NCBI RefSeq assembly: GCF_938045625.1
Contig: NZ_CALIAV010000100.1
Location: forward strand, 1-64,000
Source of the DNA: an uncultured Campylobacter sp.
GTDB taxonomy: Bacteria; Campylobacterota; Campylobacteria; Campylobacterales; Campylobacteraceae
Reading direction: 5' to 3'
Length of the DNA: 64,000 nucleotides
In this document: positions 24,829 through 33,386 of the stretch, one piece after another
Layout: the number at the start of each line of letters is the position of its first letter
Numbering within the stretch: the first letter of the stretch is position 1
Program-made: the position numbers and the translations under genes
The notes under the pieces: generated by a model
Database searches by the model: none
The model's input: the letters and a program-made list of their open reading frames with translations, nothing else
What the model was told of the DNA's origin: nothing

Positions 24829-25734
24829 TTATATGAGCTTTTTAAAGCCGTTGTCAAATTTCAGCGCGTCGTGGTGACACACGTCGATACAGCGCCCGCA
24901 AAGCGTGCAGTCGCCGCCCACGAGACGAAATTCTTTTTTATTTTCGTCGCCGTCAAGTTTAGCGTTTTTCTTCGTGATTTCAAGCACGTGCGGCACGAGG
25001 CAGGTATCTATGCAGACTAAACAGTGGTCGCAGCGATCTTTGTTCCAGCTGACTTTTACGGCGTTGGTGCGTGTTAGTAGCGAGTAGGTCGCGCCGATGG
25101 GGCAGACGTAGCGGCACCAGCCTCTGCGAGAGTAGAAAATCTCGACTAAAAGCACGAAGAGGGCAAACCAAATCGCGTGAAAATAGCCGTAAATGACGAA
25201 CCTAGACACGATGCCCGTCACGCTAAATATCTCAAACACGAGCTGCGAGCTAGCAAAGCTCATCGCGATAAAAAGCGCGGTAAAGACGTAGCGCCATTTG
25301 GGATCGAACTCGCGGCGTTTGATTATCTTTTTAGCGGCTAAATTTTCGTGTATTTTCTCGCCGATCTCGCCCAAAAAAGTATAAGGGCAAATCCAGCCGC
25401 AAAACGCTCGCCCGCCCACGAGCGCGTAAAAAAGCAAAATCGTAGCCGTGCCGATGATCAAATTTATCGGAAACTCGTGCGTCGCGGCAAATACCTGAAA
25501 GCTCATAAAAGCGTCGGTCAAATGAAAACCTAAAATCCTTGATCCGCTGATGTCGCCTTCTAAAATTTGAATATCCGCGCGGTAAGAAAGCACAAACAAA
25601 ATATGCACTAGCGCGATCACGATTAGGCGGCGTCCTCGCCAGCTGAGGCTTTTTTTGCCCTCGCCGTTTTTTATCGTCAGCGTATCGAAAAAATCGACCT
25701 TTGAGACCGTGCAACGCGTGCTATATTTATCCAT
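24829..25734 (-). CDS. nosH: Polytopic ferredoxin-type membrane protein NosH
   Basis: 301 residues, NapH-like. About four transmembrane helices carry two CxxxCP motifs on loops (CGWICPYTFLGE, CRYVCPIGATYSLL), and the C-terminus has two [4Fe-4S] sites (CDHCLVCIDTC, CTLCGRCIDVC). In Wolinella, NosG and NosH are proposed to take electrons from menaquinol toward periplasmic cytochromes that feed NosZ, replacing NosR. It follows nosC2 by 3 bases and precedes nosF by 10. Confidence 0.9.
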   Translation of the reverse strand: MDKYSTRCTVSKVDFFDTLTIKNGEGKKSLSWRGRRLIVIALVHILFVLSYRADIQILEGDISGSRILGFHLTDAFMSFQVFAATHEFPINLIIGTATILLFYALVGGRAFCGWICPYTFLGEIGEKIHENLAAKKIIKRREFDPKWRYVFTALFIAMSFASSQLVFEIFSVTGIVSRFVIYGYFHAIWFALFVLLVEIFYSRRGWCRYVCPIGATYSLLTRTNAVKVSWNKDRCDHCLVCIDTCLVPHVLEITKKNAKLDGDENKKEFRLVGGDCTLCGRCIDVCHHDALKFDNGFKKLI

Positions 25735-25737
25735 CCG

Positions 25738-26193
25738 CTACTCTTTAAATTTTGAAATTTCATCAGCTAGCGCGCCTAGATCCTCGTCTGATACGTTCGT
25801 GAGAAGCTCCTTCATTAGGCTGTTTGGTACTTTGCCCTCTTTGTAGTTTTTTAGCGAAGCTAGGATTTCGCCCTTGCTTTTACCAGCGATGCTAGGCGCC
25901 ATCACGCCCTTGCCGTTTGCTCCGTGACAAGGCGCGCAGGAGGTCAGGTATCGTTTGCTAACGCCCTCGCTAGGCTGATTTACGACGCTGTTTTGTAGCT
26001 GTTTTATCTTTTTGATCTCTTCGCTATCTTGCAAATTTAGCTCTTCGTTTACGACTTTTGGCTTTGTTTGTTGCGCCGGCTTTAGCTCGGGTCTGCTGGC
26101 ATCTTTTATGGGCGCTGAGGGCTGGCTAGTCAGCATAAAAATCATAAGAACCAAGACCAAAGCTCCAAAGATTATCGCTATTTTCTTTCCCAT
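25738..26193 (-). CDS. nosC2: Monohaem cytochrome c NosC2
   Basis: 151 residues with an N-terminal membrane anchor (IAIIFGALVLVLMIFML), a short Pro/Lys linker, and a class I haem site CAPCHG in the C-terminal domain followed by APSIAGKS and a plausible methionine ligand region (SLMKELL). It would pass electrons in the periplasm toward NosZ. It is one of two cytochromes between nosG and nosH, as in Wolinella. The start has AGGAGG upstream. Confidence 0.88.
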   Translation of the reverse strand: MGKKIAIIFGALVLVLMIFMLTSQPSAPIKDASRPELKPAQQTKPKVVNEELNLQDSEEIKKIKQLQNSVVNQPSEGVSKRYLTSCAPCHGANGKGVMAPSIAGKSKGEILASLKNYKEGKVPNSLMKELLTNVSDEDLGALADEISKFKE

Positions 26194-26202
26194 TTTAGCC
26201 TC

Positions 26203-26775
26203 CTATTTTTTTCTAAATTGCTCGTTAAATTCGCTGATTTCATTAGCTAGCGCCCTGATCTGCGCCTCGTCCATGCCACGCACCAGATCTTTCATCAGCG
26301 GATTTGCCTTTTGCTTGCTCTTATACGCGGCGATCATGTCGTAAATTTGATCCGAGGTTTTATTTAGCAGCGACGGGCCGATGATGCCGTTGGCGTAGTC
26401 GTCGTGGCAGGCGGAGCATTTTACGATAAAGTCCTTGCTAAGGCGCCCTTTTACGAGTTTTAAATTTATGCTTTGCAGCGGGCTTCGCACCATCGCTAGC
26501 GCGCCGACCGAGCGGCTAGTCTCGCTCTCCTCGTCGTCCAGGCCAAATTTGACTCTCTTTTTGCCGTTTATATCGTAGCTCATAAACTGATCGTAGTCTT
26601 TTTGCGCGGTTGCGTTTGAGTCTGCTTTTTGTGTCTCTATCATGCCTGCAGCGGCGGGCGTCGCCTGTGTTTTTGCCGATTGCGTCGCGGATTTTTTATC
26701 ATCCTTGTTCTCGCAGCCCGTTATCAGCGCGGCGGCAGCGAGAGCCATGAGACAGCCTAAAATTTTATTTCTCAT
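26203..26775 (-). CDS. nosC1: Monohaem cytochrome c lipoprotein NosC1
   Basis: 190 residues. A lipoprotein signal with the lipobox LITGC (near residues 17-21) should anchor it in a membrane. A low-complexity Ala/Thr/Lys linker follows, then one haem site CSACHDDYANG and a methionine-containing end (NPLMKDLVRGM). It is the partner of NosC2 in electron delivery. It begins 2 bases after the nosG stop. Confidence 0.88.
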   Translation of the reverse strand: MRNKILGCLMALAAAALITGCENKDDKKSATQSAKTQATPAAAGMIETQKADSNATAQKDYDQFMSYDINGKKRVKFGLDDEESETSRSVGALAMVRSPLQSINLKLVKGRLSKDFIVKCSACHDDYANGIIGPSLLNKTSDQIYDMIAAYKSKQKANPLMKDLVRGMDEAQIRALANEISEFNEQFRKK

Positions 26776-26777
26776 TT

Positions 26778-27458
26778 TTATCCTTTGTAAATTTCATCAT
26801 AGCCGCGGTTTGGCGCGATGTCGATGATTTGTGCCGGGCAAACCTCGGCGCACACTCCGCATCCGACGCAGCCTTGTTTAAATTCGGGTAAATTTCGCCC
26901 GTCGCTTTTAGCCATAGTTATGGCGGCGTCTCCGACGGGACAGAGGCTAACGCACAGATCGCAGGGCTTATCCACGCTATTTTGGACGGCGTCTTTTACG
27001 GCTTGCTCGCGGTCGTTGTAAATTTTACGCTTAAGCATTTTTGTAACGCCGTTTAAATTTACGTTTTCGTTTTTGTACGCTAGACAGGCTTCATGCTCCC
27101 TTAGCACGCCCACGCCCATCTTTACGTCGCTAATCTGCGTCGTAGCGTGATCTAGCGCGCCGCTAGGACAGGCCAAAACACAAGGGAAAAGGTCGCACAG
27201 ATAACAGCCTCGCTCGTGCGCGTCGATATAGGACGTGCCGTTTGAGTAACCCTGCGTTATATCTAGTAGCTCGATGCTGTGATACGGGCAGACCTGCACG
27301 CACTGGCCGCATTTTATGCAGAGCGATTCGAAATTTTTAACCGCTCCGGGAGGCCGTAAAAAAAGCTCGTCCGCGCGCGTTTTAGGTAAAAAATATCCGA
27401 TACCGTATCCTGCGGCAGCCGCACCTGCCGTTAGGGCGATAAAATTTCGTCTATTCAT
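26778..27458 (-). CDS. nosG: Periplasmic ferredoxin NosG
   Basis: 226 residues, NapG-like. It begins with a twin-arginine signal (MNRRNFIALTAGAAAAGYG). Four [4Fe-4S] sites are visible: CIKCGQCVQVCP, CYLCDLFPCVLACP, CDLCVSLCP and CVGCGVCAEVCP. It is expected to work with the membrane protein NosH in a menaquinol-oxidising branch. Its ATG overlaps the nosD stop (ATGA). Confidence 0.9.
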   Translation of the reverse strand: MNRRNFIALTAGAAAAGYGIGYFLPKTRADELFLRPPGAVKNFESLCIKCGQCVQVCPYHSIELLDITQGYSNGTSYIDAHERGCYLCDLFPCVLACPSGALDHATTQISDVKMGVGVLREHEACLAYKNENVNLNGVTKMLKRKIYNDREQAVKDAVQNSVDKPCDLCVSLCPVGDAAITMAKSDGRNLPEFKQGCVGCGVCAEVCPAQIIDIAPNRGYDEIYKG

Positions 27459-28690
27459 AGCGTTGCCTTTTGAGCGTTGTTTGGGCGCATTTTAGGAGAG
27501 CCGTCCTCTAAAAGCTTAAGCGGCTCGGAAAAAGGGGCAAGCTTAGCTAGGAAATTTAGCCCGCTAATCACGGTGGAGCCGTAGAAAAAGCGCAGAGTCG
27601 GATAGTACTGCCAAAGCTTGTCGGCGTAAACGAAGTGCGAGTAGGGCGTATCGCCGATGCCGTCTCTATCGACATCTAAGCCTTCGTATTCGTCGAAATA
27701 ATTACCGCTCCACTCGTTTAGCTCGATCTTTGAGCCTGGAGTGTCGTTGATAGCCGTTTCCATGTTTCCGATAAAATTATTGCCCTTAAACACGCTTTTT
27801 TCCTGCGTCGCGTGCATTTGCAGCCCGATGACGTTGTATAAAATTTGATTGTTTTCGAGGGTATTTACGGTGCCCGGATTTAGCGGAGAGCGGTCGGAGT
27901 AGATGCCGCGCGAGTTATACAAAAAGGTATTTTCTATGATGTTAAATCCCGAGGTGTCTTTTAGCGCGATACCCACGCCAAACGCTCCGTTTGAGTTGAT
28001 TATCACGTTTCGGCGCACGAGGGAATTTGTTGAAAACATAAAATACATCCCCACTGCTCCGCCGCTAAATTCGTTATCCTCGATGAGGTTGTCCGCCGAA
28101 TACATCGTATGCACGGCGTAGCGGTTGTTTTTGCCGAAATTTTTTCGGATTACGTTGTTGCTAGAAAACCACGCCACGATGTCGCGGCTGTTATAGACGT
28201 AGTTTCGCTCGATCAAATTTTCGTGCGAATACCACGCGCGCACGGCGTCGCCGCGTCTAGGCACGTCAAAGCCCTCTTTTGAGGTGATGTTGTTATCTCT
28301 TATCACGGCTTGATTGCACTCTGATAGCTCGATACCGAAAAGCACGTCTTTAAAGCGGTTTTTTTCGACTAAAATATTATTGCCCTTTGCGCAGCTTATG
28401 CCTGCATCTAGGTTCATCTGACTCGTGCCGCTGCCCTCGATGTTTAAATTTACGAGCTTTACGTTTTTTGCCGTTACTTTTATCACGCTTGATTTGCGGT
28501 CGCCTCGTATCACGGCGTTTTCGCCCTTGCCTATTATCGTTAGCGGTTTATCTACGATTATATTTCCTTCGTAAAGGCCGTCGTTTAGGCGCAAGATGTC
28601 GCCCGGTTCGGCGGCGTTTATAGCGTCTTGTAGTGGACCGGCGAAGGCCGTCAAATTTAGCGCGCAAAAGAGCAAAAGCTTAAATTTCAT
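27455..28690 (-). CDS. nosD: Periplasmic copper-centre maturation protein NosD
   Basis: 411 residues from the ATG at 28690, which overlaps the nosB stop; an upstream in-frame ATG at 28765 would run 79 bases into nosB. It has a Sec signal (MKFKLLLFCALNLTAFAG), then a right-handed beta-helix made of repeated N-x-I/V-x-x-N turns (NLIERNYVYNS, NVIRKNFGKNN, NLIEDNEFSGG). NosD docks on the NosFY transporter and helps build the CuZ centre of NosZ. Confidence 0.9.
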   Translation of the reverse strand: MKFKLLLFCALNLTAFAGPLQDAINAAEPGDILRLNDGLYEGNIIVDKPLTIIGKGENAVIRGDRKSSVIKVTAKNVKLVNLNIEGSGTSQMNLDAGISCAKGNNILVEKNRFKDVLFGIELSECNQAVIRDNNITSKEGFDVPRRGDAVRAWYSHENLIERNYVYNSRDIVAWFSSNNVIRKNFGKNNRYAVHTMYSADNLIEDNEFSGGAVGMYFMFSTNSLVRRNVIINSNGAFGVGIALKDTSGFNIIENTFLYNSRGIYSDRSPLNPGTVNTLENNQILYNVIGLQMHATQEKSVFKGNNFIGNMETAINDTPGSKIELNEWSGNYFDEYEGLDVDRDGIGDTPYSHFVYADKLWQYYPTLRFFYGSTVISGLNFLAKLAPFSEPLKLLEDGSPKMRPNNAQKATL

Positions 28691-29448
28691 TTCGCGTCTT
28701 TGAGCTCTTTTTTCTTTGAAAATACGGCTAGGATACAAAGCGCGCTCATAGCCATCATCACCCAAAATCCTATGCTAGGATACGAGTGCGTCGTAAACTG
28801 CGCGACCTTGCCGTCGCCAAGCACTGTCGGCATAAATGGTTTTATCTTAAACGCACCCCACTCTTGCATATTGTGTCCGTACCAGTATAGCCAGCCCGCA
28901 AACGCGCCCATGAAAAGCAGCGGAGCTATGGTCGGAAGCACCATGAGCAGGGAGTTAAATTTGCCGTCGTAGTATAAAAAGGCTAGCATGCAAAGCGTGG
29001 AAATAAGCAGATAATAAGGCGCAATCGCGCGCTCGACGTTGCCTCCGTGCTCCATCGGATACATACCGATGTAGTGGTTTATGGTGTTCATCTCGTGCAC
29101 GTCGCCGCTGTATCCGTCAACGTGAAAATAAACGGGAATGCCGTCCGGAAAGGCGTCTTTTGGGTAGTTTGGCGCTTCAAGCGCGACGTACCAGATAGGA
29201 AAAGAGGGCGTACCGATCTCAGCTTTTTGCTCGATCGCTTTTTGTAGGCTGGCTTTTACGTCTTCTGGCATCAAGTGATTTTTGTACTGAAACGAGGTGT
29301 AAAGGTCGTAAATTTTATACGAATATCCGGCGAGCGGCTCGCCTGCGGCGATTTTAGCCTTCGCGCCGAACCATCCAAGAACCGGGATCGTAAAACAAAT
29401 GGTCATCAAGACTAACGCGATAATAGTGTAAATTTGATACTTCTTCAT
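28687..29448 (-). CDS. nosB: Nos-cluster membrane protein NosB
   Basis: 253 residues, with N-terminal (IYTIIALVLMTICFTIPVLG), central and C-terminal transmembrane segments and a periplasmic loop containing HVDGYSGDVHEMNTINHYIGM. This gene type follows nosZ in clade II clusters such as that of Wolinella; its biochemical role is not established. The His and Met residues of the loop could bind metal, which is inference. It is separated from nosZ by 135 bases with a strong terminator. Confidence 0.82.
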   Translation of the reverse strand: MKKYQIYTIIALVLMTICFTIPVLGWFGAKAKIAAGEPLAGYSYKIYDLYTSFQYKNHLMPEDVKASLQKAIEQKAEIGTPSFPIWYVALEAPNYPKDAFPDGIPVYFHVDGYSGDVHEMNTINHYIGMYPMEHGGNVERAIAPYYLLISTLCMLAFLYYDGKFNSLLMVLPTIAPLLFMGAFAGWLYWYGHNMQEWGAFKIKPFMPTVLGDGKVAQFTTHSYPSIGFWVMMAMSALCILAVFSKKKELKDAK

Positions 29449-29504
29449 CGTTTCTCCTTTATTAAATTTAAAAAAATTTTCGCAAAAGGCTTTTTAAATT
29501 TAAC

Positions 29505-29535
29505 GAAAAAGGCTCGGGTTACGCGCGCCGAGCCT
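29505..29535 (-). terminator. Terminator between nosZ and nosB
   Basis: On the minus strand, a perfect 8-bp stem AGGCTCGG/CCGAGCCT (29535-29528 with 29517-29510) closes a 10-base GC-rich loop and is followed by TTTTT. Nearer the nosZ stop, a second pairing GATTCGG/CCGAATC (29551-29574) and a competing AGCGG/CCGCT (29543-29563) are possible. Together they should end most nosZ transcripts before the maturation genes. Confidence 0.8.
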
Positions 29536-29583
29536 CAAATTTAGCGGACTGATTCGGACCGCTAAGCCCGAATCAAATTTGGA

Positions 29584-32178
29584 TTACATTCCCGCGTTTT
29601 CGTCGATCCATTTTAGATATTCGATGATATCTTTGATCTCTTGATCGCTCATGTGCTGATTAGGCATTCTTAGGTTAAAGTAGTCGATCATAGACTTGAT
29701 GTACTCGTCGCCGTAAAATTTAGACGGATCTTTGACAAAGTCAAATACCCATTTCTCGCCGTTTTCATGGCGTAAAAGAACGCCCGTTAGATCCGGACCC
29801 GAGCTAACCTGACCGATGACGTGGCAAGCGTTGCAACCGCCTTTTAGATATGCGGCCTCGCCTTTAGCCGCAGCCGGACTCATAGGCGTAGCGATCTCTT
29901 TAGCGAGATTGTTTTTAGCTCTTAGGCCGACGTCTGCGGTTTTAACCATATACTGCCATACTTGGTACTCCCAAAGTATCGCGCCGTTTACGTCACCTTT
30001 TTTATAGGCTTCGTCGGCTTTTGCTTTAGCCTCTGGGATTTTGCCGTATTGATCCAGCGCGTCGGTAACTAGCTCTTTTACCTTAGGATATTTTTCGTAA
30101 TGCTTTTCTTTTAAGTAAGCCACTACGCTTTGGATAACTTCGTCGGTAGCTTTATTAGTAGCGATTACTTTATCGTATTCGGCTTTTAGGGCTTCAGGAC
30201 TTAGGGTTTTTAGCCTATTTGCTTTTGCCGATTCGTATTTTTTATTCGGATCTTTAACTAGCAAATAGCCCATCATCTCAAGGTGCAACGCGGAGCAAAA
30301 TTCGGTGCAGTAGTAAGGGAACACGCCCTCTTCGTCCGCTACGAAATTTACGGTTGCGGTTTTACCCGGCTCTAAAGACGCGTGGATGTTGTAAAGATCC
30401 ACGGTAAAGCCGTGCGTCTCGTCCTGGGCGCGCTCTAGGTTTGTTAGGTGGATAGTTACGTTGTCGCCTTTATTTACTTCGATGTGCTCAGGATTGATGT
30501 GGCTTCTGATCATCGTAGCGTAGACGGTTACGTTTTTGCCGTTGCGCTCGACTCTTTCTTGTCCGGCAAGAGTTGCGAACGGACTTTCTTTACCGGTGCG
30601 AGAGTTTGTTCCCATGGCATAGGTGGTAGCCGGTTTTAGCTTGCTAGCCGCGATCGAAACTACGTCGTGAGGTTCGCCCAGAGGTATCGGCATATCGTAT
30701 AAAAGCTCCATTTTTGCACCCGTAGTGTCGATTAGCTGGTGGTTTTGCGGGTGAAGAGGACCTACAGGGTTAAAGCGGTCGATTGATAGCTTGTCAAGAG
30801 CGATTACGTATTTGCCCTTAGGTTTGGCCGATTTTCCCTCCATCGCGTCTAGGTGTCCGATGTTGTAGTGAACGTTGATCCTATCTAAGACTTTTAAATT
30901 TTTATAGTCCCATTTTACGATCTGGCTATCGACATAAAGCGAGGTATAAAGTACGCCGTCTTGTGCATCAAATGCCGTGTGTAGAGGTCCAAGGCCAAGC
31001 TCGACTTGTCCGTGTAGGGTCTTTTGCAAATCAAGAATCGGTATGCCGTAAGAGTCGGTGCCGGCAAATTCTTTTTTATCGATTAAATTTTTGATTTTTC
31101 TAAAGTCAAAAACCGTAGCGTGCGTATCTAGCTTACCGCCGATAACGATATACCTACCGTCTGGGCTAACATCTACGCCGTGCGGGCTCTTTGGCTCGGG
31201 GATCAAAAATAGCGCGCCTGCTTTAACGGCGGCGTCTATGGTAACTACTCTATGGCCGTTTATCTCTCTGTAGTTTTTCTTATCTTGAGCTAGTTTTTCT
31301 AAAATTTGCCAGTTGTAAACGTGCAAATAGTCCGTATCGTTTCTACTAGCGCCCGCTTCAAACGGAGGCAAGCCCTTTTCGATACCTCCGGTGTACATCT
31401 CCGAGTTTATGGAGTTAGAAAACGCCCAGCCGAAGCTCTCGCCTTTACCGGCGTCGCTTAGATCCTGCCAATACGGAGGAAGCTCGAGCGAGAAGGAGGC
31501 TTTCTCGTCTATCTTGCCTTTTGGATAGTCGAATTTCCAAAACGTTACCGCGCCGCGGTATGCGCTTTCGTACTCGTCTATCGAGTGATAGCCGTTATCT
31601 AGCGGAGCCGCGTACTGCGCCGCTTCGATGACGTATTCGCTATTTGGGGTGATGAAGCTGCCGCCGTGTTCGCTTTTTACGATTGGATTAACGACGATTT
31701 GCGTAGTTTCAAAATCGTGCAAATTTATAACCGCGATGCGAGGGTTGGCCTTGTCGTTGATGAAAAGATAATCGCCGACGTATTCGCCGTTTTTCTCGGT
31801 TAAAGCAGGGTGGTGAGTGTCGCCCCATGAAAGCTCCTTGCCCCTAATCGCGCCGCTTTTTAGGATAGCCTTAGACTCCTCGTCGTAGCCGTATCCCTGC
31901 CAAGGCTCTGGCGTAAAGACGCCGATAAATTTGTAAATCCTCATCGAAGGTACGCCGTAAACCATCACCTGTCCGCTTTGGCCTCCTGAGGAAAAGACGA
32001 TATAGTCGTCCTTCTTGCCGCTTGGCTGATACGTTTTAGCAGCCGCTAGGACGTCTTTTTCCGTTAGCCCGCGCGCTTTCATGATAGCTTGTAGGTCGCT
32101 ATCCGTCGCACACGCACTGCTAACGGAAAACGCGAGGCCCGCAGCCGCAACGATACCGCAACTAAGTAGTTTGTTCAT
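29584..32178 (-). CDS. nosZ: Nitrous-oxide reductase with C-terminal cytochrome c domain
   Basis: Reduces N2O to N2 in the periplasm. 864 residues. It has a Sec, not Tat, signal (MNKLLSCGIVAAAGLAFSVSSACA), which marks clade II NosZ. The beta-propeller that holds CuZ covers about 50-520 (GDTHHPALTEKNG; KSEHGGSFITP; PKSPHGVDVSPDG). The cupredoxin domain has the full CuA site YYCTEFCSALHLEMMGY near 640. A C-terminal haem domain, as in Wolinella and Campylobacter enzymes, carries CNACH near 785 and the ligand region LRMPNQHMSD. The ATG follows AAAGGAG. Confidence 0.96.
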   Translation of the reverse strand: MNKLLSCGIVAAAGLAFSVSSACATDSDLQAIMKARGLTEKDVLAAAKTYQPSGKKDDYIVFSSGGQSGQVMVYGVPSMRIYKFIGVFTPEPWQGYGYDEESKAILKSGAIRGKELSWGDTHHPALTEKNGEYVGDYLFINDKANPRIAVINLHDFETTQIVVNPIVKSEHGGSFITPNSEYVIEAAQYAAPLDNGYHSIDEYESAYRGAVTFWKFDYPKGKIDEKASFSLELPPYWQDLSDAGKGESFGWAFSNSINSEMYTGGIEKGLPPFEAGASRNDTDYLHVYNWQILEKLAQDKKNYREINGHRVVTIDAAVKAGALFLIPEPKSPHGVDVSPDGRYIVIGGKLDTHATVFDFRKIKNLIDKKEFAGTDSYGIPILDLQKTLHGQVELGLGPLHTAFDAQDGVLYTSLYVDSQIVKWDYKNLKVLDRINVHYNIGHLDAMEGKSAKPKGKYVIALDKLSIDRFNPVGPLHPQNHQLIDTTGAKMELLYDMPIPLGEPHDVVSIAASKLKPATTYAMGTNSRTGKESPFATLAGQERVERNGKNVTVYATMIRSHINPEHIEVNKGDNVTIHLTNLERAQDETHGFTVDLYNIHASLEPGKTATVNFVADEEGVFPYYCTEFCSALHLEMMGYLLVKDPNKKYESAKANRLKTLSPEALKAEYDKVIATNKATDEVIQSVVAYLKEKHYEKYPKVKELVTDALDQYGKIPEAKAKADEAYKKGDVNGAILWEYQVWQYMVKTADVGLRAKNNLAKEIATPMSPAAAKGEAAYLKGGCNACHVIGQVSSGPDLTGVLLRHENGEKWVFDFVKDPSKFYGDEYIKSMIDYFNLRMPNQHMSDQEIKDIIEYLKWIDENAGM

Positions 32179-32192
32179 TGAAATCTCCTTTC

Positions 32193-33230
32193 CTAAGATT
32201 TTTTCTTGTAAATTTGGATCTCGCCGTTTATGCTAACGGCTATGACGCTATCTTCGTCGTTAAAAATTTTTATCACGGCGTCGGAGTTTTTGCCTATTTT
32301 TTCTATCTGTTTAAACTCCGCGTCGCTTCGTAAAATTTCGCCGTTTCCAAGCCCGATATAAACTTTATCCTGCACGACCAGTAGGCTTTTAATGCGTGAA
32401 TTTGAGATTTTGTAAATTTGGACGATTGGGTTCGGGGCGGCTTTGGTCTCTGTGCTCGCCGAGTTTTTTGTTTCTAAATTTGTAGAGTTCATCAAAATTG
32501 CGTTTTCTTTGTCGCCCAAATTTGCTTCGGCGGTCAAATTTGTCGCACCCGTTTGCTTGCTCGTCAAATTTGCTTCGGCGTCAAATTTGAGACTAGCTAT
32601 CTCGCCGCTAGCAAGCCCGAAAATCACGCCTGAGTTTATCTCCGCCGTGCTCAAAGCTACGGATTTTAATCTGCCTAGATTTTTTGCCTTCATGGTGCTT
32701 AAATTTACGGTAAAAACCGATCTGTCCCAGCTAGTTATCAGCGCGGCACCGTTTAAAATTTGACAGGTTGCGATATGATATGCGCCGTCAAGACTCGCGC
32801 GCGCCAGCTTTTTTGACGCAAGATCGTAGGAGATAAAGGCGTCTTTGCCGACGACTGCGTAAATTTTGCCGTTTGCGACCCACAGGTGCGTTATCTGCGT
32901 ATCAAGGCTTAAATTTGAAAGATTTAGCATGCCGGCAAAAGAGCTAAAATCATCGTTAAATTTAGCTATCTCGCCGCCAGCAAATCCTGCATATAAATTT
33001 GCGTGGTCAAAGGCTAGCGAGGTTATCTCGTCTGTTTTAAAGTCAAATTTGTTTATGGTTTTTAGGTCTTTTTTATTAAGTATATTTAGCGAATTTTTGG
33101 TATCGTAGACGGCTAGGGTTTTGTTTTGCTCGCTATAGGCGCAGCTTTTTACGTCGAGGCTAGCCGTAGCGCTAACGTCGCTTGCGAAGGAGAAAATAAA
33201 CAGAGCGCATACGAGCGCTATAATCTTCAT
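32193..33230 (-). CDS. NapL-like beta-propeller protein heading the nos cluster
   Basis: 345 residues with a Sec signal (MKIIALVCALFIFSFASD) and repeated WD40-like beta blades (KTLAVYDTKNSLNILN; ITSLAFDHANLYAGFAGGEI; DSVIAVSINGEIQIY). It resembles NapL of Campylobacter nap clusters, a periplasmic accessory protein of unclear role. Between about residues 215 and 265 there is a low-complexity insertion (EANLTSKQTGATNLTAEANL) encoded by four CAAATTTG copies. It lies 14 bases before nosZ and would be the first gene of the transcript started at the FNR-boxed promoter. Confidence 0.78.
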   Translation of the reverse strand: MKIIALVCALFIFSFASDVSATASLDVKSCAYSEQNKTLAVYDTKNSLNILNKKDLKTINKFDFKTDEITSLAFDHANLYAGFAGGEIAKFNDDFSSFAGMLNLSNLSLDTQITHLWVANGKIYAVVGKDAFISYDLASKKLARASLDGAYHIATCQILNGAALITSWDRSVFTVNLSTMKAKNLGRLKSVALSTAEINSGVIFGLASGEIASLKFDAEANLTSKQTGATNLTAEANLGDKENAILMNSTNLETKNSASTETKAAPNPIVQIYKISNSRIKSLLVVQDKVYIGLGNGEILRSDAEFKQIEKIGKNSDAVIKIFNDEDSVIAVSINGEIQIYKKKS

Positions 33231-33265
33231 GGATGACTTCCGAGTTTTAAATTTCCGCTAAAGAA

Positions 33266-33307
33266 ACTATACAACCGGAAGGCTTAAAGTATATTGATTT
33301 AAATCAA
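33266..33307 (-). promoter_or_regulatory. FNR/CRP-type box and -10 of the nos operon
   Basis: TTGATTTAAATCAA (33294-33307) is a perfect TTGAT-N4-ATCAA palindrome. On the minus strand TATAGT follows at 33271-33266, so transcription would start near 33259 and the box would be centred near -41.5, the usual place for class II activation. Wolinella controls its nos genes with Crp/Fnr-family Nss regulators, so an oxygen- or N-oxide-responsive activator is likely here; no such regulator gene is in the window. Confidence 0.7.
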
Positions 33308-33341
33308 AATCGTTAATAATTGAGCATAAAAAAATATCTCT

Positions 33342-33358
33342 GTGTTATAACGTAACAC
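33342..33358. promoter_or_regulatory. Palindrome GTGTTA-N5-TAACAC
   Basis: Perfect 6-base arms (33342-33347 and 33353-33358) in the gap between sco and the NapL-like gene. It lies about 50 bases upstream of the FNR box, beyond the usual core promoter. It could be a second regulator site or part of the sco 3' end. No T run follows on the minus strand. Confidence 0.3.
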
Positions 33359-33386
33359 TCATAACAACTAAATAATAAAGCTGTTA

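Noticed and set aside
24819..24857. ATG start for nosF at 24857
   Set aside because: It lies inside nosH without a ribosome site; the TTG at 24818 has AAAAGGA and begins like other NosF proteins.
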